A DNA stretch of 64,000 nt from Kuschelorhynchus macadamiae (taxonomy: Eukaryota; Arthropoda; Insecta; Coleoptera; Curculionidae), in NCBI GenBank assembly GCA_030620095.1, contig JAUTXW010000136.1, forward strand, positions 1,488,001 through 1,552,000, in the 5' to 3' direction. The notes below the pieces were generated by a model. It saw nothing but the letters and a program-made list of their open reading frames with translations. It ran no database searches and was not told the origin of the DNA. The first letter of the stretch is position 1; each line of letters starts with the position of its first letter. A program made the translations under genes and the position numbers. This document shows, one piece after another, positions 1 through 10,180 of the stretch.

Positions 1-83
1 ATTAATTGATTTATCCCCTCCCTAATGTACCATGGAGCACAATCTATTTAAAAAATGTTATTCTTACCTTCACCAGCAATATA

Positions 84-440
84 CAGGGTGTTCCAGAATA
101 GGTGGGCAATCTCTGAGCTACAAAAAAAAATGTTTTTAATGGAATATCTTTACGCAGATAAAAATTGTGCAGTAAAGAAATTTAAAAGAAGTTCCTTCTC
201 GACGCCCCCATTCCGCTACCTTGCACTCTTAACATTTTCCTAAGTAACTTAAGCTATTACATCAATCATCCAAATATTATGAAGTTACGTGAAACGATAT
301 CAAAATTATTTGGAAAACTTGCTTTCCAGATCCCTATTTTAAGAACGAATATCTCAGAAAATTTTATATGACAAACTAACATTATTTTTGCTTGTTCTAT
401 TTATATCTCAGAGATTGCCCACCAATTCTGGGACACCCTG
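84..440. mobile_element. MITE of the CAGGGTG mariner group, 357 bp
   Basis: The ends are inverted copies of each other over about 37 bp: the left starts CAGGGTGTTCCAGAATAGG and the right end, read in reverse, starts CAGGGTGTCCCAGAATTGG. Both continue into GTGGGCAATCTCTGAG. A TA lies directly outside each end (82-83 and 441-442), the target duplication expected of Tc1/mariner. There is no transposase, so it is non-autonomous. The inner part of the repeat (GTGGGCAATCTCT) matches the ends of the much larger element at 13620-25525, its probable source family. It sits against the transposase relic that starts at about 445. Confidence 0.8.
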
Positions 441-444
441 TATA

Positions 445-664
445 AACAACAATTTTGCGGAATTTATTGGGCCCAATGGAAATGTACCCTGGTCCTCGGG
501 ACCCTAATTTTCCCCCATGTATTTTTTTTTGGGGAACAACATAAGATGTATAAAAATAGATGTCAATATTTTCAACACTTAAGTAAAAAAAAACAGTTGC
601 TCAGTTAGAGGAGAGCACATTGGAAACAAAATGTGGTTTTTATGCACTAATTTTAAAACACCCT
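445..664 (+). pseudogene. C-terminal relic of a mariner-like (DDD) transposase
   Basis: Read from 445, the frame gives NNNFAEFIGPNGNVPW followed by a broken version of SPDLTPLDYFLWG. This parallels the intact transposase at 1756-2811 (NYAEVVGPNGNIRWPPRSPD). The key block around the third catalytic aspartate is interrupted by a stop and frameshifts and no longer shows the acidic residue. The relic ends near 655-664 with ACACCCTG-TA, the right end typical of this group. The N-terminal two thirds are absent. It is clearly dead and older than the intact copy downstream. Confidence 0.65.
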
Positions 665-817
665 GTATAATAATTGGGCATTGGCATTATGTCGCAGTAT
701 ATTTTAGCAACCACGCTCATTCGTTCTTGACATCTTGTTTTTTGATTCATCTTAATATCTGTCCTTGTTTAGGATATATAGAGTTTTCAATAAACCGCTG
801 ACAATAATAAGACTGTA

Positions 818-1585
818 CAGGGTGTCCCACATAAGATCCTCTATCCCCTTATCTCGAAAGATATACAATTTAGGAAAAAAAGTTATAAATAAAGTGTTAT
901 TGTTTTTAAGTGAACTTTTATATTATATACCTTTCATGTATACAGGGTGCTCAGTTTTTCCTGGTTAGGAGTCAACTCCTAAAAATTAAATGGGACACCC
1001 TGTATATTATCCTGGATATGGATTCCTCATTAAAAATAAGGGTAACTTTCATTAAGATATTGTATACCTATCTCTCGTCGTTTAGGATATAATAGCCATT
1101 TTATTTAATTTTTTGCTAAAAACGTATATATTTAAGGTAGTAGAAAAAAATATAAGTATATAATATTTGGTGAAGCTGCCATTTTTATATTAAAGACAAC
1201 ACCACAATATATAATTTAAGTTGTTTACTTTGACTACAAATTATACAGGGTGATATCAGAAATTCAATCGATCGGAATATATAAAATTACTTATAAGTCA
1301 ATAATCTTAAATGGAACACCCTGTATATTATTGCAGATTTCGATGGTTCACAAAAAATTAAAGTAACTTTGTATATAATAACCTATACCTATCTCTAACC
1401 GTTTAGAAAATATTCGCTATTAAACTTTTTTTATGCAATAAAAAATACCTTTGGTTTAAATTTAATGACGAAATACGTCACAAATATTTTTTAACGGGCT
1501 GACCATAGTAGATTTTCAACAAAATACTGTAGTTTACAATTTTAACTAAGATGTCTGTATTCTGTATTTCCTGAGAAAATAATTC
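818..1585 (+). repeat. Left long terminal inverted repeat
   Basis: This is the arm of the 818-3839 element. Besides the terminal CAGGGTGTCCC it contains two internal TA-bounded units that start CAGGG and end CCCTG, at 943-1002 (60 bp) and 1245-1323 (79 bp). The inner limit is where the match to the right arm fades, after ATGTCTGTAT and a short AAATAATT. Confidence 0.85.
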
Positions 1586-1755
1586 ATTACAAATCATAAA
1601 ATGAAACCAAATATTGCATGTAATTAACTAACGCTGCAAAATCAAAACTGCTATGGAAAACAAATAAAGTGCTTTGGAAACCAACGTAAACAATATTTGT
1701 CAAATAATATAATAAATTTTGGTTTGTTGTGCGTTAAGTTCATCTTTATCTTATA

Positions 1756-2811
1756 ATGTCTTATACTGCCGAAGAAAGGTTGAACTTATATCAGTGTTAT
1801 CTTCAAAATAACAAAAGCGTTGCACTGACTATAAGAGCATATCATGAAAAGTATCCGGAGAGAAGAATACCGGAAAGATCCATGTTTGGGCGAATTGAAC
1901 TAGATCTCGAACAGCATGGTGTTTTAAAATATGAAAAAAGAAATAAACCTAAAAGTATCTTGGATTATGAAACGCAATTAAATATATGCTTATATTTCGA
2001 AGAATTTACAGAAAATTCCATCAGAGATGCAGAAAAAGACTTAAGTATTGCTAGAACTGATATTCATAGGACGCTGAAAATGAATAACTACAGGGCGTTT
2101 AAGTTCGCTAAATTGCAACACTTAGAACCTACCGATCATATTCTACGATTGGAATATTGTGACCTAATGATGGATCGACATTTTCGTAACCCTAATTTTT
2201 TTAACCAAATTTGTTGGACGGACGAAGCGATATTTACTACCTCAGGGATATTTAATAGAAAGAATACTCACCATTGGTCTCAAGAAAACAAACACAACAT
2301 CAAAACTATTCAACATCAAGGTCGTCGTAGTGTTCATTGTTGCTGTGCGATTTACAGGAATCAAGTAATAGGTCCTCTATTTCTGGATAACCATTTAAAT
2401 GGTGCGAGGTACCTAGAGCTACTGACTAACAATATCAGGCCGTTACTAGAGGTCAATGGTAACATAAATAATATTATTTACCAAATGGATGGAGCACCTT
2501 GCCATAACACCATTCAAGTAAGAACTTATTTAAGTGTTAACTATGCAGAGGTCGTTGGACCAAATGGAAATATTCGTTGGCCTCCGCGGAGTCCAGATTT
2601 GACGCCCCTGGACTATTTTCTGTGGGGAACAATAAAGGATAAAGTATACAAAAATAAACCTCAAGATGTTGATGATCTCAAGAATCGAATAAGGGAAGAA
2701 ATTCAAAATATCAATGAAAGTGCTGCAGTAAGAGATGCCTTAAGAAAAATGGAAGTCATCTACACAACTTGTATTCCCCAAAATGGAGGCCATGTGGCAA
2801 ATTTACTTTAA
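1756..2811 (+). CDS. Intact mariner-like DDD transposase, 351 aa
   Basis: This is a cut-and-paste DNA transposase expected to bind the element's inverted repeats and insert at TA. Residues 1-55 form a helix-turn-helix domain like the insect DUF4817 type (AYHEKYPERRIPERSMFG), followed by a second DNA-binding region to about residue 115. The RNase-H-fold catalytic domain shows D156 in CWTDEAIF, D245 in YQMDGAPCHN and D286 in SPDLTPLDYFLWG. I count 40 residues between the last two, longer than DD34D mariner or DD34E Tc1. The C-terminus ends QNGGHVANLL, usual for this group. The start is the first ATG, 170 bp inside the left repeat. The frame is fully open and all three aspartates are present, so activity is possible but unproven. 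The usual NVWCGI block reads SVHCCCAI here, which may be a weakness. Confidence 0.9.
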   Translation: MSYTAEERLNLYQCYLQNNKSVALTIRAYHEKYPERRIPERSMFGRIELDLEQHGVLKYEKRNKPKSILDYETQLNICLYFEEFTENSIRDAEKDLSIARTDIHRTLKMNNYRAFKFAKLQHLEPTDHILRLEYCDLMMDRHFRNPNFFNQICWTDEAIFTTSGIFNRKNTHHWSQENKHNIKTIQHQGRRSVHCCCAIYRNQVIGPLFLDNHLNGARYLELLTNNIRPLLEVNGNINNIIYQMDGAPCHNTIQVRTYLSVNYAEVVGPNGNIRWPPRSPDLTPLDYFLWGTIKDKVYKNKPQDVDDLKNRIREEIQNINESAAVRDALRKMEVIYTTCIPQNGGHVANLL

Positions 2812-3082
2812 TTTTCCCTTTTGCATTAGGTATATTGGTCCTTTCGTTATACATGCAATTGTTTTTTTGATTTTACACAATTATTCATTTGTAATTATGT
2901 AAATGTTCTCTATTAACTTAACTTCTTACTACATACTTATTTAATAGTTCACAAAATTTACATATTGTTAAATGTTAAAACATTTCTATATTTGCTAAAA
3001 TTTCGTATTCGTTGAAATAAAAGATTCATATTTTTGTTATTTCGGCCATAGGTATTTTATTATATCGATCATTGGAAAGAAT

Positions 3083-3839
3083 TAATTTCTCAGAAAATAC
3101 AGACATCTTAGTTAAAATTGTAAACTACAGTATTTTGTTGAAAATCTACTATGGTCAGCCCGTTAAAAAATATTTGTGACGTATTTCGTCATTAAATTTA
3201 AACCAAAGGTATTTTTTTATTGCATAAAAAAAGTTTAATAGCGAATATTTTCCAAACGGTTAGAGATAGGTATAGGTTATTATATACAAAGTTACTTTAA
3301 TTTTTTGTGAACCATCGAAATCTACAATAATATACAGGGTGTTCCATTTAAGATTATTGACTTATAAGTAATTTTATATATTCCGATCGATTGAATTTCT
3401 GATATCACCCTGTATAATTTGTAGTGAAAGTAAACAACTTAAATTATATATTGTGGTGTTGTCTTTAATATAAAAATGGCAGCTTCACCAAATATTATAT
3501 ACTTATATTTTTTTCTACTACCTTAAATATATACGTTTTTAGCAAAAAATTAAATAAAACGGCTATTATATCCTAAACGACGAGAGATAGGTATACAATA
3601 TCTTAATGAAAGTTACCCTTATTTTTAATGAGGAATCCATATCCAGGATAATATACAGGGTGTCCCATTTAATTTTTAGGAGTTGACTCCTAACCAGGAA
3701 AAACTGAGCACCCTGTATACATGAAAGGTTATAATATAAAAGTTCACTTAAAAACAATAACACTTTATATATAACTTTTTTTCCTAAATTGTATATCTTT
3801 CGAGATAAGGGGATAGAGGATCTTATGTGGGACACCCTG
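3083..3839 (-). repeat. Right long terminal inverted repeat
   Basis: This is the inverted partner of 818-1585. It repeats the same architecture in mirror image, with TA-bounded CAGGG...CCCTG units at 3335-3412 and 3655-3715. The right end is GGGACACCCTG followed by TA. Confidence 0.85.
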
Positions 3840-3900
3840 TACATGTTGCTTCCTAGGAACTAGAGCAAATTTTATTTATTTCTAATTGTGGTCAGTTTTG

Positions 3901-3954
3901 CAGCAGCGATTAGAGGCTGTGATTGAGGCTCGAGGAGGGAACACTCGCTTTTAG
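3901..3954 (+). pseudogene. Tc1 transposase C-terminal tail
   Basis: Eighteen codons read QQRLEAVIEARGGNTRF then stop. RGGNTR(F/Y) is the standard ending of Tc1-type DD34E transposases. Nothing upstream continues the frame, because the 818-3839 element and a deletion have removed it. It identifies the inverted arms at 621-775 and 4096-4243 as belonging to an old Tc1 element. Confidence 0.6.
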
Positions 3955-4249
3955 GCAGGTTAATAAATTTTTATCATTAGCTTTATAACAATTGAAATAA
4001 ACTGTTGCAAAAAATAAGACTGAATTTTCCTTGTTTAATGTTATAATTTAAAAATACTGTTAAATTATTATTAGCGTTTTATAATCTATATCTTCTGAAA
4101 AAAGACAGATATTCAAATGAATCAAAAGCAAAATGTCAAGAATGAATGGGCCTTATTTTAAAAATATAGTGCAACATAATTCCACTGCCCAATTATTATA
4201 CAGAATGTTTTGAAAATAGTGCATAAAAATAACATTTTGGTTCTCCTAG

Positions 4250-5300
4250 TATATCATGGTATAGGAGAACATGTTCTTAAAAATAGGCAAATGCGAGATT
4301 AACCCCTAATAATTTGCCTAAAATATGGCGATAAAATCAGTAAAATCGGTTGAAAAATTAAAAATTTGTTCTTTGTTCAATTTTACCGTAAATTCAGCTG
4401 TCCGGAATTTATTGTCCAGGAGTGTATAAAAAATACAATTCGTAAAACATGGCAACGTTGTAACATTTTTAAGTTTTGAAACTTGAGTCTATTTTTTTTT
4501 CTAGCGAATTAAAAAAAAATTAAAACTCATTTAATTTTGAGGAAAAAGTTCTATCTAAGTTAGCAGCCTAGGAAAAATACCCTGTATAAAAACAAAATAA
4601 ATTAACACTTCAAATGAAACAAAGAAATATGTGTAATTTTTTCATGAATAATTTTTGGTGCTCCAGACAGGACAGGGCATCTTATTTTAGACACCCTGTG
4701 CAGAATGTTCCATGTTTAATAATGACGTGTCTCTATTTATGGAATTTAAAATCTTAGTACACCGCAGAATTTCAAGTAATAAGATTGCTTTACATTTAAT
4801 TAAAGAGAGTTGTAGTTATTTGCAAGGGACAGCCTGTACAGAAATTTGAAAATCATAAAAGAACCAACCTTTTCGGGACACTCTGTGTAAATCGAGAAGC
4901 TAGGTACACAACAAGAGTTACTCATGTATTTATTAGTAAAATGTGCTTAATTGTAAATATACAGATATATTAAAAATGAATATTAGGTGCAATATTTGAT
5001 CACTTTACAAACTCTTGTTTCATTTATTTTACTAGTGCTACATTTTTAATTCTTTTTTCCCGAATATACCAGGAAGTTTGTTTTAGATGTATATATATTT
5101 ATATTATTTATTCTTTACTTTCTTGCCTTTGTCTGTGAATATATTTGGCTGTTATTCTTTTTAAGTTAATTGCGTTGAGTATGTAGGTAAACTTCTGTTC
5201 GGTTGAAAGTATTTTATAAACACTTACGTATTGTGTGACATTGAAAATGCAACACACATTAAAATTTGCCATTCATTTTGGGTAAATGAAAGAGTTTAAT
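4250..5300. other. Gene-free stretch with eroded mariner ends
   Basis: No coding sequence is recognisable. Four decayed right-hand mariner ends are visible: ACCCTGTA at about 4578, GACACCCTGTG at about 4689, GGACAGCCTGTA at about 4829 and GGACACTCTGTG at about 4877. No matching left ends were found. The rest is AT-rich and unremarkable. Confidence 0.5.
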
Positions 5301-5309
5301 TAATAATGT

Positions 5310-5518
5310 GTCGGGGCTCATTAATGGCTTCTTCAACTCTGCTGGGCATGAAAATAAGGTTATTAAGGTCTTCTTGAGAGTATGCAACTTGAACTTTATG
5401 TCTTCAGCGGCGCAAATCCACTATTAAATCATGAAGTCGACCTAATCTCGTGCCTATTATGTCCCAGACGTGTTCGATGGGTGAAAGATCAGGATATTTT
5501 CAGGTAATTTCAACGTCA
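5310..5518 (-). pseudogene. Tc1 (DD34E) transposase C-terminal relic
   Basis: The minus-strand frame reads YPDLSPIEHVWDIIGTRLGR and continues to NLIFMPSRVEEAINEPRH. NPIEHLWD is the motif with the catalytic glutamate of Tc1 transposases, so the E is still present here. Two in-frame stops, one just before YPDL and one after VDLRR, and the loss of the N-terminal two thirds show that it is dead. It directly adjoins the Penelope-like fragment that follows. Confidence 0.75.
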
Positions 5519-5529
5519 CGAACATCCGT

Positions 5530-5899
5530 TCACTACTGTCGTTCTGAAAACAACCGTTTTGCTGACGTTTCGCCAAAATCACATTTGGCATTTTCGAAGC
5601 TTTCTTTCTCGTGTTCGAATAGAGACTGAAGTGTTGGTGACTGCGACGCTTCCTTTTATACCCCCACCCGGGGCTTAAGGTTATATCTGCACGACCGTTG
5701 GTCGATATTTATTCCGGATGGCGCTGTTGTTGTTGCGCTTCCATACTGTTGGTAGTTTTAATGATTCGTCCCTTTTATTCAAATCACCTTGTTTTTTAAT
5801 TTCTATGGCTTCTCGGATTATTCTGGTTTTATAATGTTCTATATTGGCAATCTCCCTACACCCATCGAAATTTATTTTATGGCCGGTTTCCTGATGATG
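5530..5899 (-). pseudogene. Penelope-like element: C-terminal tail and 3' flank
   Basis: On the minus strand 5899-5681 is open for 73 codons and reads HHQETGHKINFDGCREIA, then EHYKTRIIREAIEIKKQ, ending at a stop. This matches the region that follows the GIY-YIG nuclease motif in Penelope-like retroelements (ETGH.I.F...Y..R...EA.EI). The GIY-YIG segment itself is not upstream in this orientation. It lies immediately adjacent in the opposite orientation at 5902-6048. Downstream on the minus strand (5680-5530) is GC-richer sequence that may be the element's 3' untranslated region. I infer one insertion with an internal inversion. Confidence 0.6.
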
Positions 5900-5901
5900 T
5901 A

Positions 5902-6048
5902 TACAGCATTCCGTGCCAGGACTGTGAAAAGTTGTACGTGGGGCAAACTAACATGCGATTATCAGCAAGAGTGGAAGAGCATAAACTCAGCATCAGAAAC
6001 AGACAAACAACCTCAGCTTTATTCCTACAGAACATTTTAGGGTCATAG
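5902..6048 (+). pseudogene. Penelope-like element: GIY-YIG endonuclease fragment
   Basis: The plus-strand frame reads YSIPCQDCEKLYVGQTNMR, then RVEEHKLSIRNRQTTSALF. The pattern IPC..C...Y(V/I)G.T..(R)L..R..EH is the GIY-YIG nuclease module that Penelope-like retroelements carry after the reverse transcriptase. The invariant tyrosine/glycine pair (YVG) and the arginine are visible, and the EH is retained. Only about 45 residues remain and no reverse transcriptase is next to it. The end of this segment (TSALF) would join naturally to HHQETGH, which is encoded head-to-head on the other strand at 5899. Confidence 0.7.
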
Positions 6049-6389
6049 TTGGAAGGAACTTATTGAATAAGGGCATAATTCTGTTTATAGCTTCGTTTCT
6101 ACCCACATCAGTTCAACTCTCATTGAGTAAGAAGGTTTCTATTTGTCTTGTTGGGTGGGAGGGGACTCGCAAATGAAATAGTTTTAATCTCTGGGCAGTC
6201 ATTAAGGACTCTGTGACCAAAAGACAAAGCAATGACATTACGACGAGTTTTAGGTCTAAGCAGTGGCGTATATAAGAAGGGGGGGGGGGTTCCTCCGCAG
6301 AGCCACTTTTTTAAGGTAAAATGATAAAAATAGTATAAAAATAAGGACTATTTTCGGGATGGGCGAGTAAAACCCCACTAGGGCCATTT

Positions 6390-7260
6390 TAACCTATAGT
6401 TAAAGTAATGACCCAATTAGCTTAGAGCGTTTGGTATAGTGAAAGCTTGAACTGTTAATGTTTAATTTAGAGAATTTGGATTCTACTTGTTCTATCCTTT
6501 TAATGTGTGTGTTGTATAAGGGGGACCAAATAAGACAGCATTTCTCAAGATGACTTCTGACTAATGAATAATATAGGGATTTTAGTGTCTTCTTTCTATC
6601 CTAACCTTGAAGTCCCAGCACTGTCTCATAACAAATTCAGCCATTTTATTTGCTTTGGAGATAATGTTGTCAATGTGATGTTGTGCCCAGGTCTTACAAA
6701 TATCACTCTATTCAGTGTTTGACCCACTAACTATTAAGCATGCTTAAGAGTTTTTTTCCGTGAATGATAGTGTATGTCGTGTGCATAAAACAATGGTTGA
6801 GTGTATTTAAATACCTGCCACAAATCATTTACAAAGATGAAAAAGAGTACTGGCCTAAGATGGGACCCTTGAGGGACCCCAGAATGCACTTTTATCTCCT
6901 TAGATTCGGAGTTGCGGAATTTTACTATTTGCTTCCGGTCGTAGAGGTAACTGTCTAGCCAAGAGAGTAGGGGGTTAACAATTCCATAATTTCTAAGTTT
7001 CTCAATGAGGATGGAATGATTTACACTATCGAATGAATTCTTAAAATCAAAGTATACTGAGTTCGCCTAAATGAAATTGTCGATAGTTCTACTCAGAAAA
7101 TTTACATATACCAGTTAGTTCGTTTGGCTTGATCTACCTTGAAAAAAAAAACATGCTGAGCAGAATCAATAGTATTCCGAAATTCACTGAAAATTCATCT
7201 GAGACAATGGATTCCAATACCTCAGCCATGCAGCATAACCCAAATATTGGGCGATGGTTA
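6390..7260 (-). pseudogene. Jockey/CR1-like non-LTR reverse transcriptase relic
   Basis: The minus strand shows, in order: a broken GFR-like start with GRSSQTN; YFDFKNSFDSVNHSIL (core motif A with FD); WLDSYLYDRKQIVKF; SGVPQGSHLRPVLFF (motif B); and FYAHDIHYHS in place of F/YADD. The catalytic YADD is therefore changed to YAHD. Further on (about 6400-6560) is the thumb-like RSHLEKCCLIWSPLYN and IKRIEQVESKFSKL. The frames shift several times and no endonuclease is visible. It is a 5'-truncated dead retrotransposon. A hAT-type motif CAGTGGCGTA lies nearby at 6261. Confidence 0.75.
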
Positions 7261-7299
7261 GAGATATCGTTACGATTGTTATCCTTAAATATTGGTGTT

Positions 7300-8090
7300 A
7301 TTGTATTTGTTATATATGGCGGTTAGGTTCCACTTTTTTGAAAAAAATGCTAGTTGATTTTGATAAATTGAAAATGCAACTCATAGGAAAAGCAAGTGTA
7401 GGGCTACATTCTGATAAAAAGGTAGGAGGAATTTCATTTGTCCCAGTTACTTTTGGTGACGATGGTACTCTTGAGCATTCATGTTTCTTTCAAAGACCTG
7501 CTCCCATATGATATGCACCCCATAGCATACCTCCTAGGGTAAGCGTTGATTTACGTTCTATGCAACTGTTCTTTCAACACTATTTTTGGTATTGTTTTAT
7601 TGCGTATTATTTCTATAAAACCAATGTTTTTTTCAATAACATTTCTGGACGGTGTGGTATAATGCGTCCCATATTCTTATAATTCCACTGGAAACTCATC
7701 GCGCCATCTAACGGGAAAGGCAAAACCAGGTCTGTCGGGGGCTAATAAAGTAATAACAACATTAGCTGTTTGTAGACAATCTCGCAAAAAAAAGAAATTC
7801 TTACAACCGTACGGAACCAAACTATTATCTGTTATTGCTTTAAATACGACATGTTATTAATCAAAATTTCGTTAAGGTTCCTTGTGTATTACTGCGTGTT
7901 GCATTTTCAGTGTCATAAAGTACAGCTTATTAGATGTTGTTTGTTTCACAACCATTTTGACTAAACTAGATATAAACCTTAAGGAAAACCGGCTGCAATT
8001 AAATTGGCTGCATTTTTTATTATTATTATTGTTGTTGTTGACATCCTGAATCAAAGATACCATGGTCACGTCAAAATTATTATTATATTA
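7300..8090. other. Stretch without a recognisable gene
   Basis: Short open frames occur here, for example one on the plus strand ending at 7511, but none shows a family I know. A small trinucleotide run (ATT/GTT) sits at about 8018-8040. I see no element ends. Confidence 0.4.
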
Positions 8091-8690
8091 TTAATATAAA
8101 TAGTAAATAGAATCGGACCTAATACTGTACCTTAATTGTGGTACGCAGCACTTTATTTCTTTCCTATCACTGATACAACTATTTACATTTACCATTTGAA
8201 ATCTATTCGATAAGTACTTTGTTAGAAGTGTATATGTCCTTCCACGTATTCCAATATTTTCCAACAATATCAAATGATTTATCGTCTGGAAAGCCTTAGT
8301 TACATCTAGGAAAACACATGCAAGGATAACTACTATCTATGGCTTTGTAAACTCCCTTCCCTTTCTTAAATTCGAATTATTGTTCTGAAATAATTTTATA
8401 TTTATTTAGGTAATTTGTTAGACCTGTTTTTATTACGGTTTCAAACTTGTAATAAGAGAAATTGGTATTTAATTAGATGGATTAGCGTGATCATCTTTTT
8501 AAATAACGTTACTAATTTTAATTCTCTAGGAATTGCACCAGTATCTAGGCTTTTGTTAATTAGGCAAGAAATTGGCAACGATATTTCTGATTTTATTTTT
8601 TTTATTGAAATAGTAGATATTTTTGAATTTATAACGTTATTTCACTCAAAATTAACTATTTTTTCACTACTAAGAGTCCCAAAAAAATGA
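8091..8690 (-). pseudogene. Second non-LTR reverse transcriptase relic
   Basis: The minus strand reads, from high to low coordinate: SISLPIS-like sequence and LINKSLDTGAIPRELKLVTL, then FKK (the usual lead-in to the polymerase core); CVFLDVTKAFQTINH (motif A, with the first aspartate present and FD changed to FQ); GIRGRTYTLLTKYLSNRFQM; and CCVPQ (motif B remnant). Motif C (YADD) is lost. The frame is open only over the last 60 codons (8091-8273). The wording differs from the copy at 6390-7260, so this is a separate element of the jockey/CR1 type. Confidence 0.7.
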
Positions 8691-8865
8691 CCGAAGGGCT
8701 GTATGTCCAAAACGGTTGGTAGGATTCTGACGTGCCCTGGGTATCTTTTGTTCAAAAAGTGAAGATCTACAACCTATTTTGCGAATTACACTGAAGTCGG
8801 TTTTTCACAAGGTTTGTGCGTGGTATTTTTTGTGAATTCATACAATTTTGTGGTGAAGCATTATG

Positions 8866-9352
8866 CAGAGGGTCCCCAAAGATCCTTTCAATAATTTAGG
8901 GTAATGTACTTGGGGTCAATCAAAATATTGCTATTTAGCCACAATTATCTTATGATTAAGCTTTTTTTGCTATAATTTTCCATTTTTTTCGGATATAGAT
9001 AGGAAAACTACAATATCGTAAATATGACCAAATTTTCAGTATTCAAAAGCTGAATACATTCTTGAATAGAGATTTACAAAACACAATTTTTTTTTGCAAA
9101 TAAAAGATAGAAAATTTATTTATATAAGGTGTAGCATTTTACGTATAAAAAAAAAGAAATCTAGGAGTTAAGAGAATTTTTTAAAAAGCCCATTAAAAAT
9201 TATTTAAAATAAATCTAAATTTTAATTTTGAATCTATGGATCTTCCTTAATGTAATTTTTTGTCCAAAGATGACTATGGCTAAATCGTAATATTTTGTCA
9301 CAATTTATATTCCCCTAAATTATTGGTAGAATTTTTAAGACACCCGGTATAA
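8866..9352. mobile_element. Old inverted-repeat MITE
   Basis: The left side, from about 8866 (GGGTCCCCAAAGATCC, then AATAATTTAGGGTAATGTA), pairs with the right side (TTCCCCTAAATTATTGG, then AAGACACCCGGTA at 9340-9352). Arms of about 80-100 bp can be aligned with many mismatches. There is no coding sequence. The ends are too decayed to prove a TA duplication. Confidence 0.45.
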
Positions 9353-10180
9353 GGATATTTTAAAGTAATAGTTAAGGCATGGTTTTTGCGCATGCGTCTT
9401 GTTTATTTAAACGAAAAATATAAATATTACTTTTTTTTTAAATCAACAAGTGCGCTTAATAAACAGCAAATATATAGAAAGTTACATAACAAAATCTTAT
9501 TGGTCATAAATTACTTATGGGGTTGTTTCCGTAGCCTCTCGGAGACGGTTTTAGACCATGTTTTGAAATTTGGTGCGTTTTCTAGAGCATACTTGGGTAT
9601 CAAACAGATTTTTCGTGCCATTTTTGGTTTTCTGCCTATTAATGAAAGAAACATTTTTTTTTTCGGATTTTCTTTTTCGTTTCGTTGGATGTTTTTTTTT
9701 CTGTCGTTTGCCAAAAATTACTTCTATTGAAAAATAACATAAGGCAAAAATAGCGCAAAAAGTACATAACTGCTTTTAAAGTTTGGAGCTTAATGTTTAA
9801 CGAAAAAAAAATTTGCTTGTAAAAATATATTTTTTCTGGGAAGTTTTTTTCTCGAAAAGTAGATCCATGCTTCCAGGTCCTGCCAAAAAACTGACCCTAT
9901 CGGATAAAAATTAAAAGAGTTACGATTTTTTTGAGAATTGACCTAAAGTCCACCACCCTTACTTTGATGTTGAGCATAATCGAAGTAATTTACTTTTTCA
10001 TACAAAAGAAAAGCATACTCAAAAACATCAATATGTTTTCTATAGGGTACCAAAATACGAGAAAATCCGAGTAAAAAAAAATTAGTAGACTTTTTAGGTT
10101 TTTCTTATAAATTGAAAAACTTTAAAGCATGCAGTCGCCTTTGATAAAAACATAGGTATTTCCAGAGGTAAATGAGTATA
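9353..10180. other. AT-rich stretch without a recognisable gene
   Basis: A 114-codon plus-strand frame at 9386-9730 is rich in phenylalanine because of poly-T runs and has no familiar motif; I do not call it a gene. No repeats or ends were recognised. Confidence 0.4.

Larger units (their letters stand above)
818..3839 (+). mobile_element. Mariner-like element with about 760-bp inverted repeats
   Basis: The element is 3022 bp and flanked by TA on both sides (816-817, 3840-3841). Both ends read CAGGGTGTCCCACATAAG inward. The two inverted repeats run about 818-1585 and 3083-3839 and look nearly identical apart from small indels, so together they make up half of the element. Between them is about 1.5 kb of single-copy DNA carrying an uninterrupted transposase. 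Tc1/mariner inverted repeats are more often tens to a few hundred bases. The intact gene and matching arms suggest a recent insertion, into an old Tc1 relic. Confidence 0.9.
621..4243. mobile_element. Old Tc1-like element split by a younger mariner
   Basis: Sequence at about 621-775 returns inverted at about 4096-4243: the left arm has AATAATTGGGCATTGG and TTCTTGACATCTTG, and the right arm has the complements. The arms resemble Tc1 inverted repeats, and a Tc1 transposase C-terminus lies just inside the right arm at 3901-3954. The younger element at 818-3839 sits between the arms. Most of the Tc1 coding body is gone, so a deletion must also have occurred. A perfect-looking 31-bp hairpin (GGTTCTCCTAGTATA / complement) lies at about 4239-4269, outside the right arm. 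Confidence 0.5.

Noticed and set aside
5789..6040. 83-codon plus-strand frame as the gene at this spot
   Set aside because: It is the wrong frame; the GIY-YIG motif is read from 5902 and the upstream part is coding only on the minus strand.
7254..7511. 85-codon frame as a small gene
   Set aside because: No recognised motif and it begins just beyond the RT relic; I could not support it.
9386..9730. 114-codon plus-strand frame as a membrane protein
   Set aside because: The hydrophobic composition comes from poly-T runs; no family motif, no splice or promoter context, surrounded by repeat DNA.
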